DNA of 64,000 nucleotides. It comes from Tillus elongatus (lineage: Eukaryota; Arthropoda; Insecta; Coleoptera; Cleridae). The stretch is from contig OZ023267.1 in NCBI GenBank assembly GCA_964006375.1, positions 14,914,846-14,978,845 on the forward strand, read 5' to 3'. Shown here in pieces: positions 50,643 to 63,179 of this stretch. Every line of letters starts with the position of its first letter. The first letter of the stretch is position 1. Both the position numbers and the translations under genes were made by a program. Below the pieces are notes generated by a model that did no database searches, was not told the origin of the DNA, and worked only from the letters and a program-made list of their open reading frames with translations.

Positions 50643-52104
50643 TAGTGATGGGAAAAACTGTTATATTGCTTTAACAGGTCGCACCTGTTACTGTTATTTA
50701 GAAAAAACAGTTAAATATAACAGGTTGAAAATAACAGTATGAATTATTAAGAATTCCAGGTAGACGTAGTAACAGTAGCTGAACCCGTCCGGTGGTGTAG
50801 TTGGGTAATGTTTAAAATAAAAAAAATTCTTGTATTATGTTTAAAACAATTAATAACTTTTTTATTAAAAAAATTATGGAGGTTTTTTTGGGTATTCATC
50901 ACTAATAATAATTTGGTAAAAAATTCAACAATGCAGAATTTCTTTCGAATTTTCTTAATTAATTAAGTATTAGTTAAGCATTGAGCTTGAAAACCTCTAT
51001 AGCCATCTTTTCCTTGAAAATGAGAGCTATATGAAATAAATGAATTATTGTAAGCAAAAAATAAAATAAATAATTTTAAAAAAATTAAAACTAATTTTTT
51101 TCTCTCTACCTATAGGGCGAAGTGTGTCTGGTTTCAACTATACCGGGTACAGGGAATATTTTTATAATTTCATTAAAATTGGTACTGTTTCTGAGATTTT
51201 TTAAGTTTCAGGGATTTTTTATTTTGCAGTAGTAATAAAAAAAAGATGTTTAAAATCGGACCTATTTCTTAGATTTTCAAAGTGAAAAGTAAAAAGGAAT
51301 ATTGATTTATTAGTTACATAAGGCAAAGAAGAATGAGCAAAAAACTACCTAATATAATATAATACCTAAGGACTCACGTTAAAGCATAACTGTAAGTTTG
51401 TATACATATCAGTTTTTTCTTAAAACAAAAATGCCATCAGCATATCGAGTTATCTAATGAAGATTGAGTTTACGTCAACGCCTATGTGATTATTTTTTTA
51501 TATACGCGGTGACCTGATTTTATTTTTACAGTGATATAGTTCATTTTTAATAATTTTCACTTGCTACATATACAGCCTTTTTATTTACATTTTTCATATT
51601 TTGTGTTTGTTTATAAATTGTAAATATATGTGTGTGTCTTGTGTGAATCAACAACCTGTCAACATTTAAGAGTTTCATTGTACCGACGACCCTACGTTCC
51701 CAAAGCTGTGAGCACACTAGTAGAAAGTAATATGTAGTATGTTATGTTATGAAGTAAAGTCCGCTCTATACTCTATACCCCATTCCCAGTCTCATGTCCA
51801 TTCATCCTGTTATAACAGTTGCGGATGAAAACAGTATTATGTTATGAAGTAAAGTCCGCTCTATACCCCATTCCCAGTCTCATGTCCATTCATCCTGTTA
51901 TAACAGTTGCGAATGACAACAGAAGCTGCTTCATCGTAGCAGTGCAACAGAAACAGATACGACAACAGAAACAGGTACGACTCACTGCGCAACAGCATCC
52001 CCTCCACTGTACCTGTTATTTGTATAAATCCATATCAGGTTGTTACTGCTGCGGCTCGACAACAGTTAAAATATAACAGACTGTTAAATAACAACCCATC
52101 ACTA
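50643..52104. mobile_element. Candidate non-autonomous hAT-like element
   Basis: The left end tagtgatgggaaaaactgtt and the right end on the minus strand, tagtgatgggttgttattta, share ten exact terminal bases and a similar aacagt/ataacag-rich subterminal region. About 1.46 kb. No transposase frame. A matching 8-bp duplication was not found, so the boundaries are probable rather than proven. Confidence 0.55.
51744..51925 (+). repeat. Tandem duplication of ~95 bp
   Basis: The phrase gttatgaagtaaagtccgct to atcctgttataacagttgcg occurs twice in direct order (about 51744-51823 and 51840-51911). The first copy has an extra ctctatac. It lies inside the hAT-like candidate. Confidence 0.88.
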
Positions 52105-52343
52105 CCTCTAAGTCTGAAATTATAATTTTGTTATTGTTGATATTGAAAAAAAAAACGATTTGATTAGGTTGACTCAAATTAAATCATACTGGCGAGTATT
52201 AAGGAAAAATAACTACGTTTATAATTTGGCAGATACTTTCCTTAGTACATGCAATAGAGGAGCCCGTTACTCTTGTCCATAATGCATTAAACTACAGGAG
52301 TTATTTTTTATAGATAGGTTCAGAATTACGTACTGAATGTAAA

Positions 52344-52665
52344 AAATTCTGGACGCAGCAAGTGCGTTATGGTAGTGAATTTTCATTAAAATGTTTTTAA
52401 TAACAAATATGTGTGTTTTTTTAAGAAAGCAGGCATCAAATTTGATTACCAGTATAACCTATATAGTAAAAACAATGTGCCATGTTCCATTAAAATAACT
52501 TTATTGTGTGAAATTGTACAAAAGTTTCCAAAAGTAAACTTAAAATGTTCCCGAAAAAACACGTTTCATGGTCAACCTTATAGGTTAATAGCAAATTGAG
52601 CTGTTCAAATATGAAACATTTGATCAAAATTCGCTACCATAACGCACTTGCTGCGTCCAGAATTT
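52344..52665. mobile_element. 322-bp MITE with long inverted termini
   Basis: Left end aaattctggacgcagcaagt + gcgttatggtagtgaatttt; right end on the minus strand aaattctggacgcagcaagt + gcgttatggtagcgaatttt. About 37-45 bp pair with few differences. Interior is AT-rich and non-coding. This is the most complete copy of a MITE whose termini occur at least ten times in the window. Confidence 0.85.
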
Positions 52666-53467
52666 ATTTTCTTACAAACATGCATTATATTTCGATGGAA
52701 AATGCAAAAATGCAATAACATAAGGCGTGTTTGATTAAAAAAAAGGAAATTTGTATCACCAACGACTTATGGGCCAGCCTGTGATTGCAGAAATATTATT
52801 TTAAGATATAGCTCAAGACACCCTATAATTAATATATACAAATTTTCTTCATATCTTATATAATAACGGATATATTGAACTTTATTAATTTTTTACGAAA
52901 ATTCGACATAAATTATATACCATTAAATGATAAACTCTATAGCTAAGGCTACTGCCAAGCATCAGAGAAAGGGTCTATTTGAAATGAATTTTCTGGAAAC
53001 ATTTTAGTAAAATGAAGGACAATGACGGTTGAAACTAAGACTTTGGGGTTTGTAAAACATCCTTCTTGAGACATTTTATTTCTATAGCCCGTATTAGATT
53101 TAAGTTATTTGCCTAAATGTTGCCAATTTTGACATTTTAAATCGCCACTTTGACGTTTTGAGGAAAACCCCAATTTATTTATTTTTAAATGCCTATAACT
53201 TTTTTGTCTTTTGACCTATATAGCTAAATTTTGGTAGGTAACTTACCTATAAGGATGTAAATCTGTATACCAAATTTGGTTGCCCTTGCTTTGTTAATTC
53301 CGAAGATATAAATTTTTTTCGAAAGAAAACACAAAATTTTCCGGGAAAACCTAGGCAGATTTTCCTGACTAACGAACTCATCCAAGCCATTTGCAAAAGG
53401 AATTTTTTCACCAAATTTTATCAAAATCGGCCCATTATTTTTTGAGTTATCGGTGTGATACATATAT

Positions 53468-53553
<86 letters not shown>

Positions 53554-53690
53554 ATATAAAAATTGAAATTGACCCCGGATATGTTTTCTGGGGGGCCTAA
53601 TTAGCGCTCATTTGAAGAAATTTTTTCAAAATTCAAAAGTCGGGATCTCCTCATTAGTGAATTTCTTTTAAGAAAATTCACTAAAAAAAC
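52666..53690 (-). mobile_element. Composite (TA)n element, minus-strand copy
   Basis: Continues from the MITE at 52344 in the reverse of the order seen at 35818-37231: tttcgatggaaaatgcaaaa, acttatgggccagcctgtga, gctcaagacaccctataatt, the central block, cccattattttttgagttat, a TA array (53459-53551), the arm gaccccggatatgttttctg and the end hairpin ttagtgaatttcttttaaga-aaattcactaa. This shared order supports a single element with defined ends. Confidence 0.75.
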
Positions 53691-53699
53691 ACAAAATCC

Positions 53700-54255
53700 T
53701 TACAAATTAGGAGGGCGGAAGTGCCGCCATTTTGAGAAAAACCGTTTCGGCCTATATCTCCGTAACCGTGCACTTTAGGCCAAAAATGGTAATGACCTTT
53801 ATTATAGGTAATTGCATTTATCATCTTTTTTGTTAAATATTTTTTTGTATCACTCACCGTTTAAAACGTATACGACTATTAGCATTCATTTATTGACTTT
53901 TTTACCTATATCTTGGTTAATAATTGTTTAAGAAATAAAATGCTTATAACTTAACTTTTCAATCGACAAATTTCCTACAATTTTTACTGAAAACTTTTTT
54001 TTCAAATCAATATTTTCAAAGTTATAATGCGTTAAATGTTGCACTTTTCAATCGACAAATTTTCCTGGAAATATTTTAGTAAAATGAAGGACAATGACGG
54101 TTGAAGCTAAGACTTCAGGTTTTATAAAACGTTCTTGACACATTTTCTTTCCATAGATTATATTAGTTTCACGTTCTTGTTCAGGTAAATGTTGCCAATT
54201 TTGACGTTTTAAATCGCGACTTTGGCGTTTTGGGGAAAACCCCATTTTTTTAAAT
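53700..54255 (-). repeat. Unknown block then composite-repeat centre
   Basis: 53700-54045 is unrecognised. 54050-54255 repeats the centre of the composite (aatgaaggacaatgacggtt, aatcgcgactttggcgtttt) and is broken by the jockey fragment. The same composite phrase resumes after it at 55714. Confidence 0.6.
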
Positions 54256-55713
54256 GCCTGGATAGCGAGTGTAGAAGCGGCAGCGGCACCCCAGACGTGG
54301 GAGCAGTATTAGAGGTTTGGCATCATTTGAGAAGTATATAAGGTATAGAGATTAGCTGGTAAAAAGTATTTGCAAGCCTAGAAGAAAAAACCTAATTTCT
54401 TAGCAGCCGCTCCTGCAATTGATGTGACATGTTGGTGCCAATTGAGATTTCGATCCACAAAAATGCCAACAAGTGAAAAGGACTCATTACTTTGAATAAC
54501 TTGGTTATTCATTGTGATGGGTCTAGGGCTGGTGTATCTCTTATGAGATAGAAAGCAAGATTGAGATTTGGTGGAGTTCAATTGTACAAGATTTCTACTT
54601 CCCAGTATAATATTTTTTGGAGATCCACGGAGACAGAACCCTCCAAGAGTCTGCGATCCTCATCTAGTTGGGCTAAGGAGACAGACTTAGAATATTGTAT
54701 ATTTGAGTGGAGAGTGCTGTCGTCCGCGTAACTATGAACTGGGTTGGATGTGCTACAGAGGGGGTCATTGATGTGGAGAAGAAACAAAGTAGGGGCTAAA
54801 GCTGAACCTTGAGGTACTCCTGCATTAATTGGATACAGTTTAGAGGAATGGCCATCCACGACAACAGAAATGCTCCGTTTGGAGAGGAAATTTGCAGTCC
54901 AGGTACAGACTTTTGGTGGTAAGCCATATGCCGGAAGTTTTTAAGCAGCGCTACGTGCCAGACCTGGTCGAATGCTTTGGATATGTCTAGAGCGACAATC
55001 TGGGATTCACCGTGTAGTTCCATAGACTTGGTCCAAGAATGGGTGACAAAGGAAAGGAGGTCGGCAGTTGATCTGCGCTGACGGAATCCATACTGCCTAT
55101 CGTGGATTAGACTGTGTTTTTCAAGAAATTTTAGTAATTCGGTGTTTATATACTTTTCCATCACTTTAGAGACGACTGAAAGGAGAGAAATAGGCCTGTA
55201 GTTGCTAGGAAGCGCTTTGTATCCTTTCTTGGGGACGGGTTGTACTCGAGCAGTTTTCCAGTTACTGGGGAATATGCCTCTATTGTAAGATGTCTGAAAC
55301 AGACGAGTCAGGACAGGAGCAAGTTCTGGTGCGCATTTTTTGAGAACAATTGCTGGTATCTCGTCAAGGCCAGAGGCTTTCCTAGTATTAAGAGAAGAGA
55401 GCATCTTTCGTACCTTTTTAGTTTTGAAAATGATATCCGTCATCTTATGCGCGACATTGGGGACTGTTAGTGGTTAAACATTTGGAGGTGGGTTGAGAGT
55501 AGAATTGCCGGCGAACAACGAGGCAAAAAGTTCAGCCTTGCCCAGGGCGGCAGAAACAATTTCGTCCCCTGAGACAAGAGGTGGGAACGTGCTCTTGCAG
55601 AAATTATTCCCAATAGATTTAGCAAGAGTCCAGAAGGGTTTGCTGCCGTTGGAGCTTAAGAGGACTTTGTTTTTGATTGGTTATTAAACGAGTTTTTTGC
55701 CTCACCAAAACTA
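54256..55713 (-). pseudogene. Jockey fragment lacking both ends
   Basis: Minus strand, from upstream: pieces matching the pre-RT region (55690-55450), then MTDIIFKTKKVRKMLSSLNT and KASGLDEIPAIVLKK, NYRPISLLSVVSKVMEKYIN, ALDISKAFDQVWH, GVPQGSALAPTLFLL, SYADDSTLHSNIQYS and [20 protein letters not shown]. Frames change near 54800 and 54590. It stops before the [10 protein letters not shown] block is complete, so the 3' tail is absent. It sits inside a composite repeat. Confidence 0.9.
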
Positions 55714-56000
<287 letters not shown>

Positions 56001-57079
56001 ACAAGCACTTGTGAAGCGACGGGAATGTCTACGTCTGTATTAAATATGGAACGGTTTCAATAACTTAACAAATTGAATTAAGTTTTAAAAGTTTTCATCT
56101 CTTCTTTATTATATTATGTTTTTTACAAAAACTCGCTAAAAAATTCAGCGGAATAATAACAATCATTAGATAACGATAAAGTGAAAGGAGGTTAAAAAAT
56201 TTATGAAAAGTGAAGTCACTAACCAGGATTAGAACTCGTCGTGCAGGACTCGACTATCGGAGATGTACAGGACTCGGCCAAGCACGATATGGAAGACTGG
56301 CGGGTATAACCAGTAGTACGTTAATTGTATTAACGTCTTCTATTTTCACCAAGCAATTTTTATTTATAATGGAGATTTGCTTATATTTGACCCAACTGAA
56401 AGAAAATAACGACTTAGACACAGATCTAGGAGCTTGTTAGTCATTTCGTGTTGTATTTTTTTCACTCACGTTCGCACCTACACCTACCATAATTATCAAT
56501 GTGGACGTTTTAACTTTGTCTCATCAGATTTAATTAATTAAAAATTCATTTACCTCTAACTTTTTTGTCTTTCAACATAGATATATCAATTATCAAAAAT
56601 AAAGTTACTGTCAACTTCCGGTACAACCGGTTGCGCTACATGGCTTTTATTAATTTGGTTAAATAGACCGCGACGTGCTAATTAAGATGGCAAAGTTTAT
56701 TAATTTTCTGTTCACTGGTTTGAGAGCGACCAATTTATAAGTGCATAATATAGAAAGTCTGTTAAGTTGACACATTTAAGTCATTTTCATGCCAGTAGGA
56801 TCAATTTAATAGTCACCGTCTGTTGAGTTCAGTCATTTTCATAACAATAGATTATATAAATTGGATCTGCTTAACTTATTATCATTCTACATGACATATT
56901 TATTTATATCTTATTTTCCTTGTGAGATGGTAGAAAGCACATGCCGGCAACGCTGCACACTATGCGAGCGACGTGAATTCTAGGCGGTTTCACGGAAGGC
57001 GTCTACTTAACTTCGCCAATTTTGATACATAGGATGCTCTTTATGACGGAAATGAGCGTACCATTTGGTTGCACTTACT
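56001..57079. other. Sequence without recognised gene
   Basis: The stretch at 56210-56330 is GC-richer and repeats agactcg/gactcg motifs, but no A or B box pair convincing enough for a SINE is seen. Remainder AT-rich. Confidence 0.4.
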
Positions 57080-57495
<416 letters not shown>

Positions 57496-57544
57496 TAAAT
57501 TAAGTACTATAAGAATATCAGAGTCAGAGTCAGAGTATCGTATC

Positions 57545-57810
57545 GTATAAACGCACTTGCTGCGTGCCAAAATTTTTCTTTATTATAGTTTATGAGAAGA
57601 GCTAGTCAGACTTCCACAGTCATCAAAGCTCACCCCCTTTCTAGAAAAAAAAATTAGTTTGATATTGCTAAATATTAATATAGTCATCACTTTGTTTCGT
57701 TTGCAAGAGTTTACTTGAGTCTATCGCGCGACTGTTGGTTGTAGACCAGTTCGCCATCTAGTCCAACCAGCTGTACTATTTGGTTGCACTCTCTTATGGT
57801 TGTTTTATGA
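57545..57810 (-). repeat. Dispersed repeat, minus copy of an inverted pair
   Basis: Reverse complement of 50270-50560, with the same cgcacttgctgcgt terminus at its left end (57545-57558). The two copies lie 7 kb apart in inverted orientation. Confidence 0.75.
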
Positions 57811-58187
57811 TTCATGATTTCTCAATATCATGTGTACAGTGTATCCAGATCGACGCATGAATAGGTGAAAAACACTGTATTTTTTTAATTGAAACTTCAT
57901 TTTCTGCTTGAATAGAATATGATCTGTGTCATAATTTTAATTTCCAAAAATCAAGTATGTCTTTGAAATTTACAAAAAACTAATTTTTTAAACTAGTAAA
58001 GTGCCTTTTCTCTAGGAGATACGAAAAAATGAAAAATGAAAAATATTAAGAAAAGATGACCAAAAAGAAAAACTGAGTAGGAATAGAACATTTAAGTCCT
58101 AAGATTGCCCGAAGGTACCTCAGCCTCAGCAGTAATATAAAACGGTCACGTTGTTGTGTTTTTAAGTTATTTTATTATAATTTTACA

Positions 58188-58290
58188 TATGCCACGTACA
58201 TATGTCTGCAAAACCAACCGACGTGACATAAACGAGATTAATATGAAGGAAGCGATTAGTAATTGTCTAAGAAAAGTGCTGAGTTTCATG
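58188..58290 (+). pseudogene. pogo-like transposase N-terminus (split by jockey)
   Basis: MPRTYVCKTNRRDINEINMK joined to EAISNCLRKVLSF matches the start of pogo/Tigger-type transposases, where a psq helix-turn-helix begins with MPR.Y..K. The frame is cut at 58290 by the jockey tail. The rest of the gene is at about 60716-62059. Confidence 0.7.
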
Positions 58291-58292
58291 TA

Positions 58293-60715
58293 GCTTTTTT
58301 TTTAAATTTCAACAACACACCACGAGTGCTCACAGCCTAAATACTATAGTACCGTCGGTGTCGACAAGGAGGAAAGAGGAAACTTGTTAATTCTGAACTT
58401 GAAGGTTTGGAGGTTTGGAGAAGGAAAAACATGTGCCGGCAAGGAATTCCACAACTTGTAAGTCCTCGGGACAAAAGAGCGGGCATAATAAGATGTTGTA
58501 TGTCTGGTGACCTGGACAGTAAAAGGGTGCAGTAGATCTGTTGGGGGCAGCAGGTGGGGGAACTATGGAGGAAAGCTCCTCTGAGCAGTGTCCGTGCAGA
58601 TATCTATAAAATAGAGAGAGGTCACCAACGGCACGTCGGTGGGCAAGGGATGGCAGCCTTTGGGTGAGGGTAGGGTCACCAATGAGACGTATAGCTCTCT
58701 TCTGAATGGAGACCAAGATAGCGAGTGTAGAAGCGGCAGTAGCACACCAGATGTGGGAGCAGTATTCGAGGTTTGGTCTTATTTGTGAAGTATATAAGGT
58801 ATAGAGATTAGCTGGTGAAAAGTATTTGCGAGCCCGGAAGAGGAAACCTAATTTCTTAGCAGCCGCTTCTGCAACTGATGTGACATGTTGGTGCCAATTA
58901 AGATTTCGATCCACAGAAATGCCAACAAGAGAAAAGCACTCATTACTTTGAATAACTTGGTTGTTCATTGTGATGGGTCTAGGGCTGGTGTATCTCTTAT
59001 GAGAAAAAAGCAAGACTAAGATTTGGTGAGGTTGAATAGTACAAGATTTCTACTTCCCCAGTCTAATATTTTTTGGAGATCCACGGAGACAGAACCCTTC
59101 ATGAGTCTGCGATCCTCATCTAATTGGGCTAAAGAGACAGGCTTAGAATATTGTATATTTGAGTGGAGGGTGCTGTCGTCCGCGTAACTGTGAACTGGGT
59201 TGGATGTGCTAGAGATGAGGTCATTGATGTGGAGAAGAAACAAAGTAGGGGCTAAAGCTGAACCTTGAGGAACTCCTGCATTAATTGGATACAGTTTAGA
59301 AGAATGGCCATCCACAACAACAGAAATGCTCCTCTTGGAGAGGAAATTTGCTGTCCAGTTACAAAGTTTTGGTGGTAGGCCATAGGCCGGAAGTTTTTTA
59401 AGCAGCGCTGCTTACCAGACCTGGTCGAATGCTTTGGATATGTCTAGAGCGACAATTTGGGATTCACCGTGTAGTTCCATAGACTTGTTCCAAGAATGGG
59501 TGACAAAAGAAAGGAGGTCGGCAGTGGATCTGCGCTGACGGAATCCATACTGCCTGTCGTGGATTAGAGTGTGTTTTTCAAGAAATTTTAGTAATTCGGT
59601 GTTTATATACTTTTCCATCACCTTCGAGACGACTGAAATGAGAGAAATAGGCCTGTAGTTGCTAGGAAGCGCTTTGGATCATTTCTTGGGGATGGGTTGT
59701 ACTCGAGCAGTTTTCCAGTTACTAGAGAATATGCCTTTATTGTAAGATATCTTAAATAGACGAGTCAGGACTGGAGCAAGTTCCGGTGCGCATTTTTGAG
59801 AACAATTGCTGGGATCTCGTCAAGGCCAGAGGCTTTCCTGGTATTAAGAGAAGAGAGCATATTTCGTACCTTTTTTAGTTTTGAAAATGATATCCGTCAT
59901 TTTATGCGCGACATTGGGGACTGTTGCTGGTTGAACATATGTAGGTGGGCTGAGAGTAGAATTGCTGGCGAACAGCGAAGCAAAAAGTTCAGCCTTGCCC
60001 AAGGCGGTAGTAACAATTTCATCTCCTGAGACAAGAGGTGGGAACCTGCTTTTGCAGAAATTATTCCCAATAGATTTAGCAAGAGTCCAGAAGGATTTCC
60101 GCCGTTGGAGCTTAAGAGGACTTTGTTTTTGATGTGGTTATTAAACGAGTTTTTTGCCTCAGAAAGACTGCGGATATAGCGGTTTCTTGCGTCGTTAAAT
60201 GCTTGACGGTTTTCTTGACTGGGATTGTGTAGAAGCGTTTTGTGAGCTTTGACCTTTTCAAGTTTGGCCTTGTCACAGGATTTAGAGAACCAGGGCTTTT
60301 GAGTGGCTGAAGAGGTTTTCTGTGTACGTGGAATAAATAACTCCATGCCAGCTTGGATAATTTTGGTGACGTTTTGTGAGATATCAGAAAGGTCAGGATG
60401 GGAGAAGCAGTTAGACGCCAATGGAAATGAGGAAAGGTAATCACGCATTTCGTCCCAGTTTGCGGAGTTGTAGTGCCAAACGATACGTGGGTGTGATGAC
60501 TGTGTGACCTCAGGACATCAGCAGTGACCATGCCGTGGTCTGAGCGGCCAAGGGGGCGGTGACTGATATCTTATAGCATTCAGGTTTTGTAGTAAGAAGG
60601 AGATCCAAGGGATTTGAGCTGTGTGTTGGGATACGAGAAAAGTAAGTAGGTTAGCAGTAAGTAGGTAGCTGCAAGGCGATATGGAATAGAAAGGTCTACA
60701 TTGCAGTCAAGAATA
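58293..60715 (-). pseudogene. Jockey copy, longest in the window, 5'-truncated and frameshifted
   Basis: Minus strand. It begins within the endonuclease (APLGRSDHGMVTADVLRSH across a frame change near 60530). Then come WDEMRDYLSSFPLASNCFSH and KPWFSKSCDKAKLEKVKAHK, the pre-RT linker (60448-59897), RT blocks DRQYGFRQRRSTADLLSFVT, ALDISKAFDQVW, GVPQGSALAPTLFLL, SYADDSTLHSNIQYS, then [20 protein letters not shown] and [18 protein letters not shown]. The 3' tail is at 58293-58325. Frames change at about 60450, 59890, 59400 and 59015, and a stop at about 59410 follows FDQVW. It has no N-terminal endonuclease half or ORF1. It interrupts a pogo-like gene. Confidence 0.92.
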
Positions 60716-62059
60716 AAAACCTTGTCAAAGAAGAAACAAAAGATGAAGTATTATCTACCATTGATAGAGATTCTGGAAATGAATATAATGATGAAGGAAA
60801 AAGATATCGTAGCAAATACACTGTTAAACAAGTTTTCACAATACCCCAAGAAAGGGAACTTGTGGAATGGCAGAGCTATTTATGTCTGTTTTAAAACATT
60901 GTTCAGCACACAAACTGTTCAGTCGAGAAGAAAATATTATTATTAACTGACAATCATTAATCACACACGTCATTTGGAGCTATTCAATACTGTAGAAGTA
61001 ACAGTATAGTACTTCTATCTTTTCCCCCATATACCACCCATGGACTTCAATCACTGGACATTGTCGTTTATGGGCCGTTTAAAGCATGCCTAAATGTAGC
61101 TTTTAATGACTACATGCTCACACACCCTGGAAGAATGATAACCATCAAGCAAATAGCTCCTCGCCGGCAAAGCTTTTGATAGTTCGTTTAGTAAAAAAAA
61201 TATCATCCGTGGCTTTGAACCTCCAACTAGTTGGCTTTTTAATAGGCTTGCATTTAGCGACGAAGATTTCATGCCAACCACCGTTACTGACAATATTGAA
61301 AACAACACTCTAGTTGCTGAAGTGAAAGTTGCTGCAATTCCTTCAACTTCTAAAACAAATAATTGCACCAGAGAAGAAAGGGAACAAACCACACCTCCTC
61401 CAATTGGTAGATATCATGATGGTAATAATATCAGTATGGAAAAAATAGAACCAGAGATAACACCTGCATCTTCAAAAGAAACAGATCCTGCTATTCAAAA
61501 GATATTGGAAAAATTGAGACCATATCCTAAGAGGGATTGGAAAAAAAGGACGAGTCTTGAATATACACAGACACTCCGGAAATGTTGTTGAAAGAAACCA
61601 TTCACATGGAGAAAAAGAGAAAAGAGGAGCTAAAAAAATCCAGCAGTCAAGAAAAGGTGTTTGTAAGTAAATCAGAACTTGAGTTGAATGAAACCTCGAG
61701 TGATTCGGATAGGTCGATAGAACTGGTTGACACCTCAAATGTAGAAAGTTTTTTGCCCTGCTCAGATGAATTACCTTCTCTTCCTAGATGTTAATGTGGG
61801 AAATTTTGTCACAAAGGTTAGCACTTGTTATATTGAGCATATTTTAAAGATAAAGATAAATGATTCGGAATATGAAATCAAGTTTTTAAGGCGCAAAAAT
61901 CAATCAAACACATTTATACATCCTGATGTAGAAGACATCAGCACTGTGAATAAAAATAATCTAATTACATTGCTGTCACAGGCAGATAAAGCGTCAACAG
62001 CTAGGACATCTTCCTTGTTTAATTTTTATTATAATTTTAATGGATTCAATGTCCGTTAG
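60716..62059 (+). pseudogene. pogo-like transposase relic, catalytic and C-terminal parts
   Basis: After the jockey insertion the frame reads YTVKQVFTIPQERELVEW, then a deletion removes the first catalytic motif. LLLTDNH near 60945, PPYTTHGLQSLDIVVYGPF near 61030-61080 and HPGRMITIKQIA match the end of the DDE domain. A frame from about 61195 gives IIRGFEPPTSWLFNRLAFSD and EDFMPTTVTDN, then a charged linker. 61766-62059 holds a C-terminal segment (ILKIKINDSEYEIKFLRRKN and HPDVEDISTVNKNNLITLLS) also seen in many insect pogo-type proteins. Frames change at about 60895, 61180, 61590 and 61790. With 58188-58290 it formed one gene. Confidence 0.8.
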
Positions 62060-62106
62060 ATCTTTCTGGTATTACGATGTGAAAACTGGAACCTGTGATG
62101 AGCACT

Positions 62107-62315
62107 AATAAGTACACTTGGAGAACACCCAAATCACCACAACACATATTTCAGAGACCTTACGATCGTTTCGTTGACAAAGTCAACATCTTCAGAGGAA
62201 GAAAAATTCTAACATAAAAAACTAGATCCCGTATATTTATATCGCGTCAAGGTAAACGAACTAGTCCGAAGTAAAGTTGTCGTCCAAGAACGATCGTTTG
62301 TTTATTGCGCAGTGA
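62107..62315. repeat. Penelope terminal repeat, left arm
   Basis: Reverse complement of 63180-63388 with only about two differences in 209 bp. Starts aataagtacacttggagaac and ends attgcgcagtga. Contains the hammerhead-like core on the minus strand near 62160-62195 with loop ttt. Upstream bases (cctgtgatgagcact at 62092-62106) continue the family terminus but have no right-hand partner here. Confidence 0.93.
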
Positions 62316-63179
62316 GCCGATTTACATTTGACGTTTTCGACGAAAAGTAATTTAAAAAATTTGTTGGGTAATACGAAAGACAAAGACAAAGTCACTGAAA
62401 TGTCTGGAATTTATGGGATTAGTTGCAGAGATTGTGATCTTAAATACGTGGGCCAAACTAGGAGAAACATAGACACCAAATTTCGTGAACATCTCGCACA
62501 GTTACGATATGGTACGGTGGACAAATCATGTGTGGCACAACATATATGGGATAATAACCACCACATTGACAAAGAAAATTTGAAACTTGTCAAAAATGTC
62601 AGACATCAAACTATGCTTGATTCATTAGAAAGTATTTTTATATTAAGGTCTATTAAGAACAAAACTTCATTAAATCGTGCGGCACCTGTAATTTCTAGCT
62701 TTGTTTTCTCTTTGCGTTTGACCGCTTAAATACTCCTAATTTGTCTGGTAGAACAATAAATTATTGTCAATAACTCGACCGGTTTATACATATACTAATC
62801 ACTATGTTTGTCTTGATTTAAATACCAGTTCGGTTATTTTGTATATATGTAGTCAATATAAATATTTTCACGTAGAATTAAAATCAATATAAATATAGTT
62901 TTTATGTAGTATTTTAGTTGAACTATTTTTCCTTTGTTAAAGTTAATACGGTGAGACAGACATCTGGGCTTTTAGTTTTCTATTTTTAAAAGAGATGAGT
63001 TGAGTTTATGTTGTTTATCTCACCAGATGTCTTTGTCGGCATGAACCAATATCCACATAGTAAATTTCTAGATCGAAAAGAAACGTGCCGTTTCTTTAAA
63101 GAACTCTGGTCCTTTCAATACCTATATTAAGGGTCATAAATTTGTAGACCAAAAGATTAAAGCAGGTCTCCGACCTGTT
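62316..63179 (+). mobile_element. Penelope-like element, 5'-truncated body
   Basis: Between the inverted arms lie only the C-terminal endonuclease region and an untranslated tail. No reverse transcriptase motif is present, so the element is heavily truncated. It sits next to the pogo relic. Small inverted pieces (agacagacatctgg near 62954 and ccagatgtct near 63025) lie in the tail. Confidence 0.8.
62328..62729 (+). CDS. GIY-YIG endonuclease domain of a Penelope-like element (partial)
   Basis: A 133-residue frame with the GIY-YIG landmarks: SGIYGISCRDCDLKYVGQTR, then RREH-type helix residues (NIDTKFREHLAQLR), [15 protein letters not shown] and the glutamate and asparagine near the end (LESIFILRSIKNKTSLNR). 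Penelope-like reverse transcriptases carry this nuclease at their C-terminus to cut the target. The reverse transcriptase part upstream is absent, replaced by the inverted terminal arm, so the frame is a remnant although the domain itself is uninterrupted. The first few residues are unlikely to be native. Confidence 0.85.
   Translation: MTFSTKSNLKNLLGNTKDKDKVTEMSGIYGISCRDCDLKYVGQTRRNIDTKFREHLAQLRYGTVDKSCVAQHIWDNNHHIDKENLKLVKNVRHQTMLDSLESIFILRSIKNKTSLNRAAPVISSFVFSLRLTA

Noticed and set aside
56210..56440. Possible second SINE or small gene
   Set aside because: The sequence is GC-richer but has no correctly spaced A and B boxes, and the frame shows no motif.
60701..60946. 81-residue frame starting MQSRIKTLSKKK
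   Set aside because: An overlapping frame matches a pogo transposase N-terminal region, so this one is a shadow.
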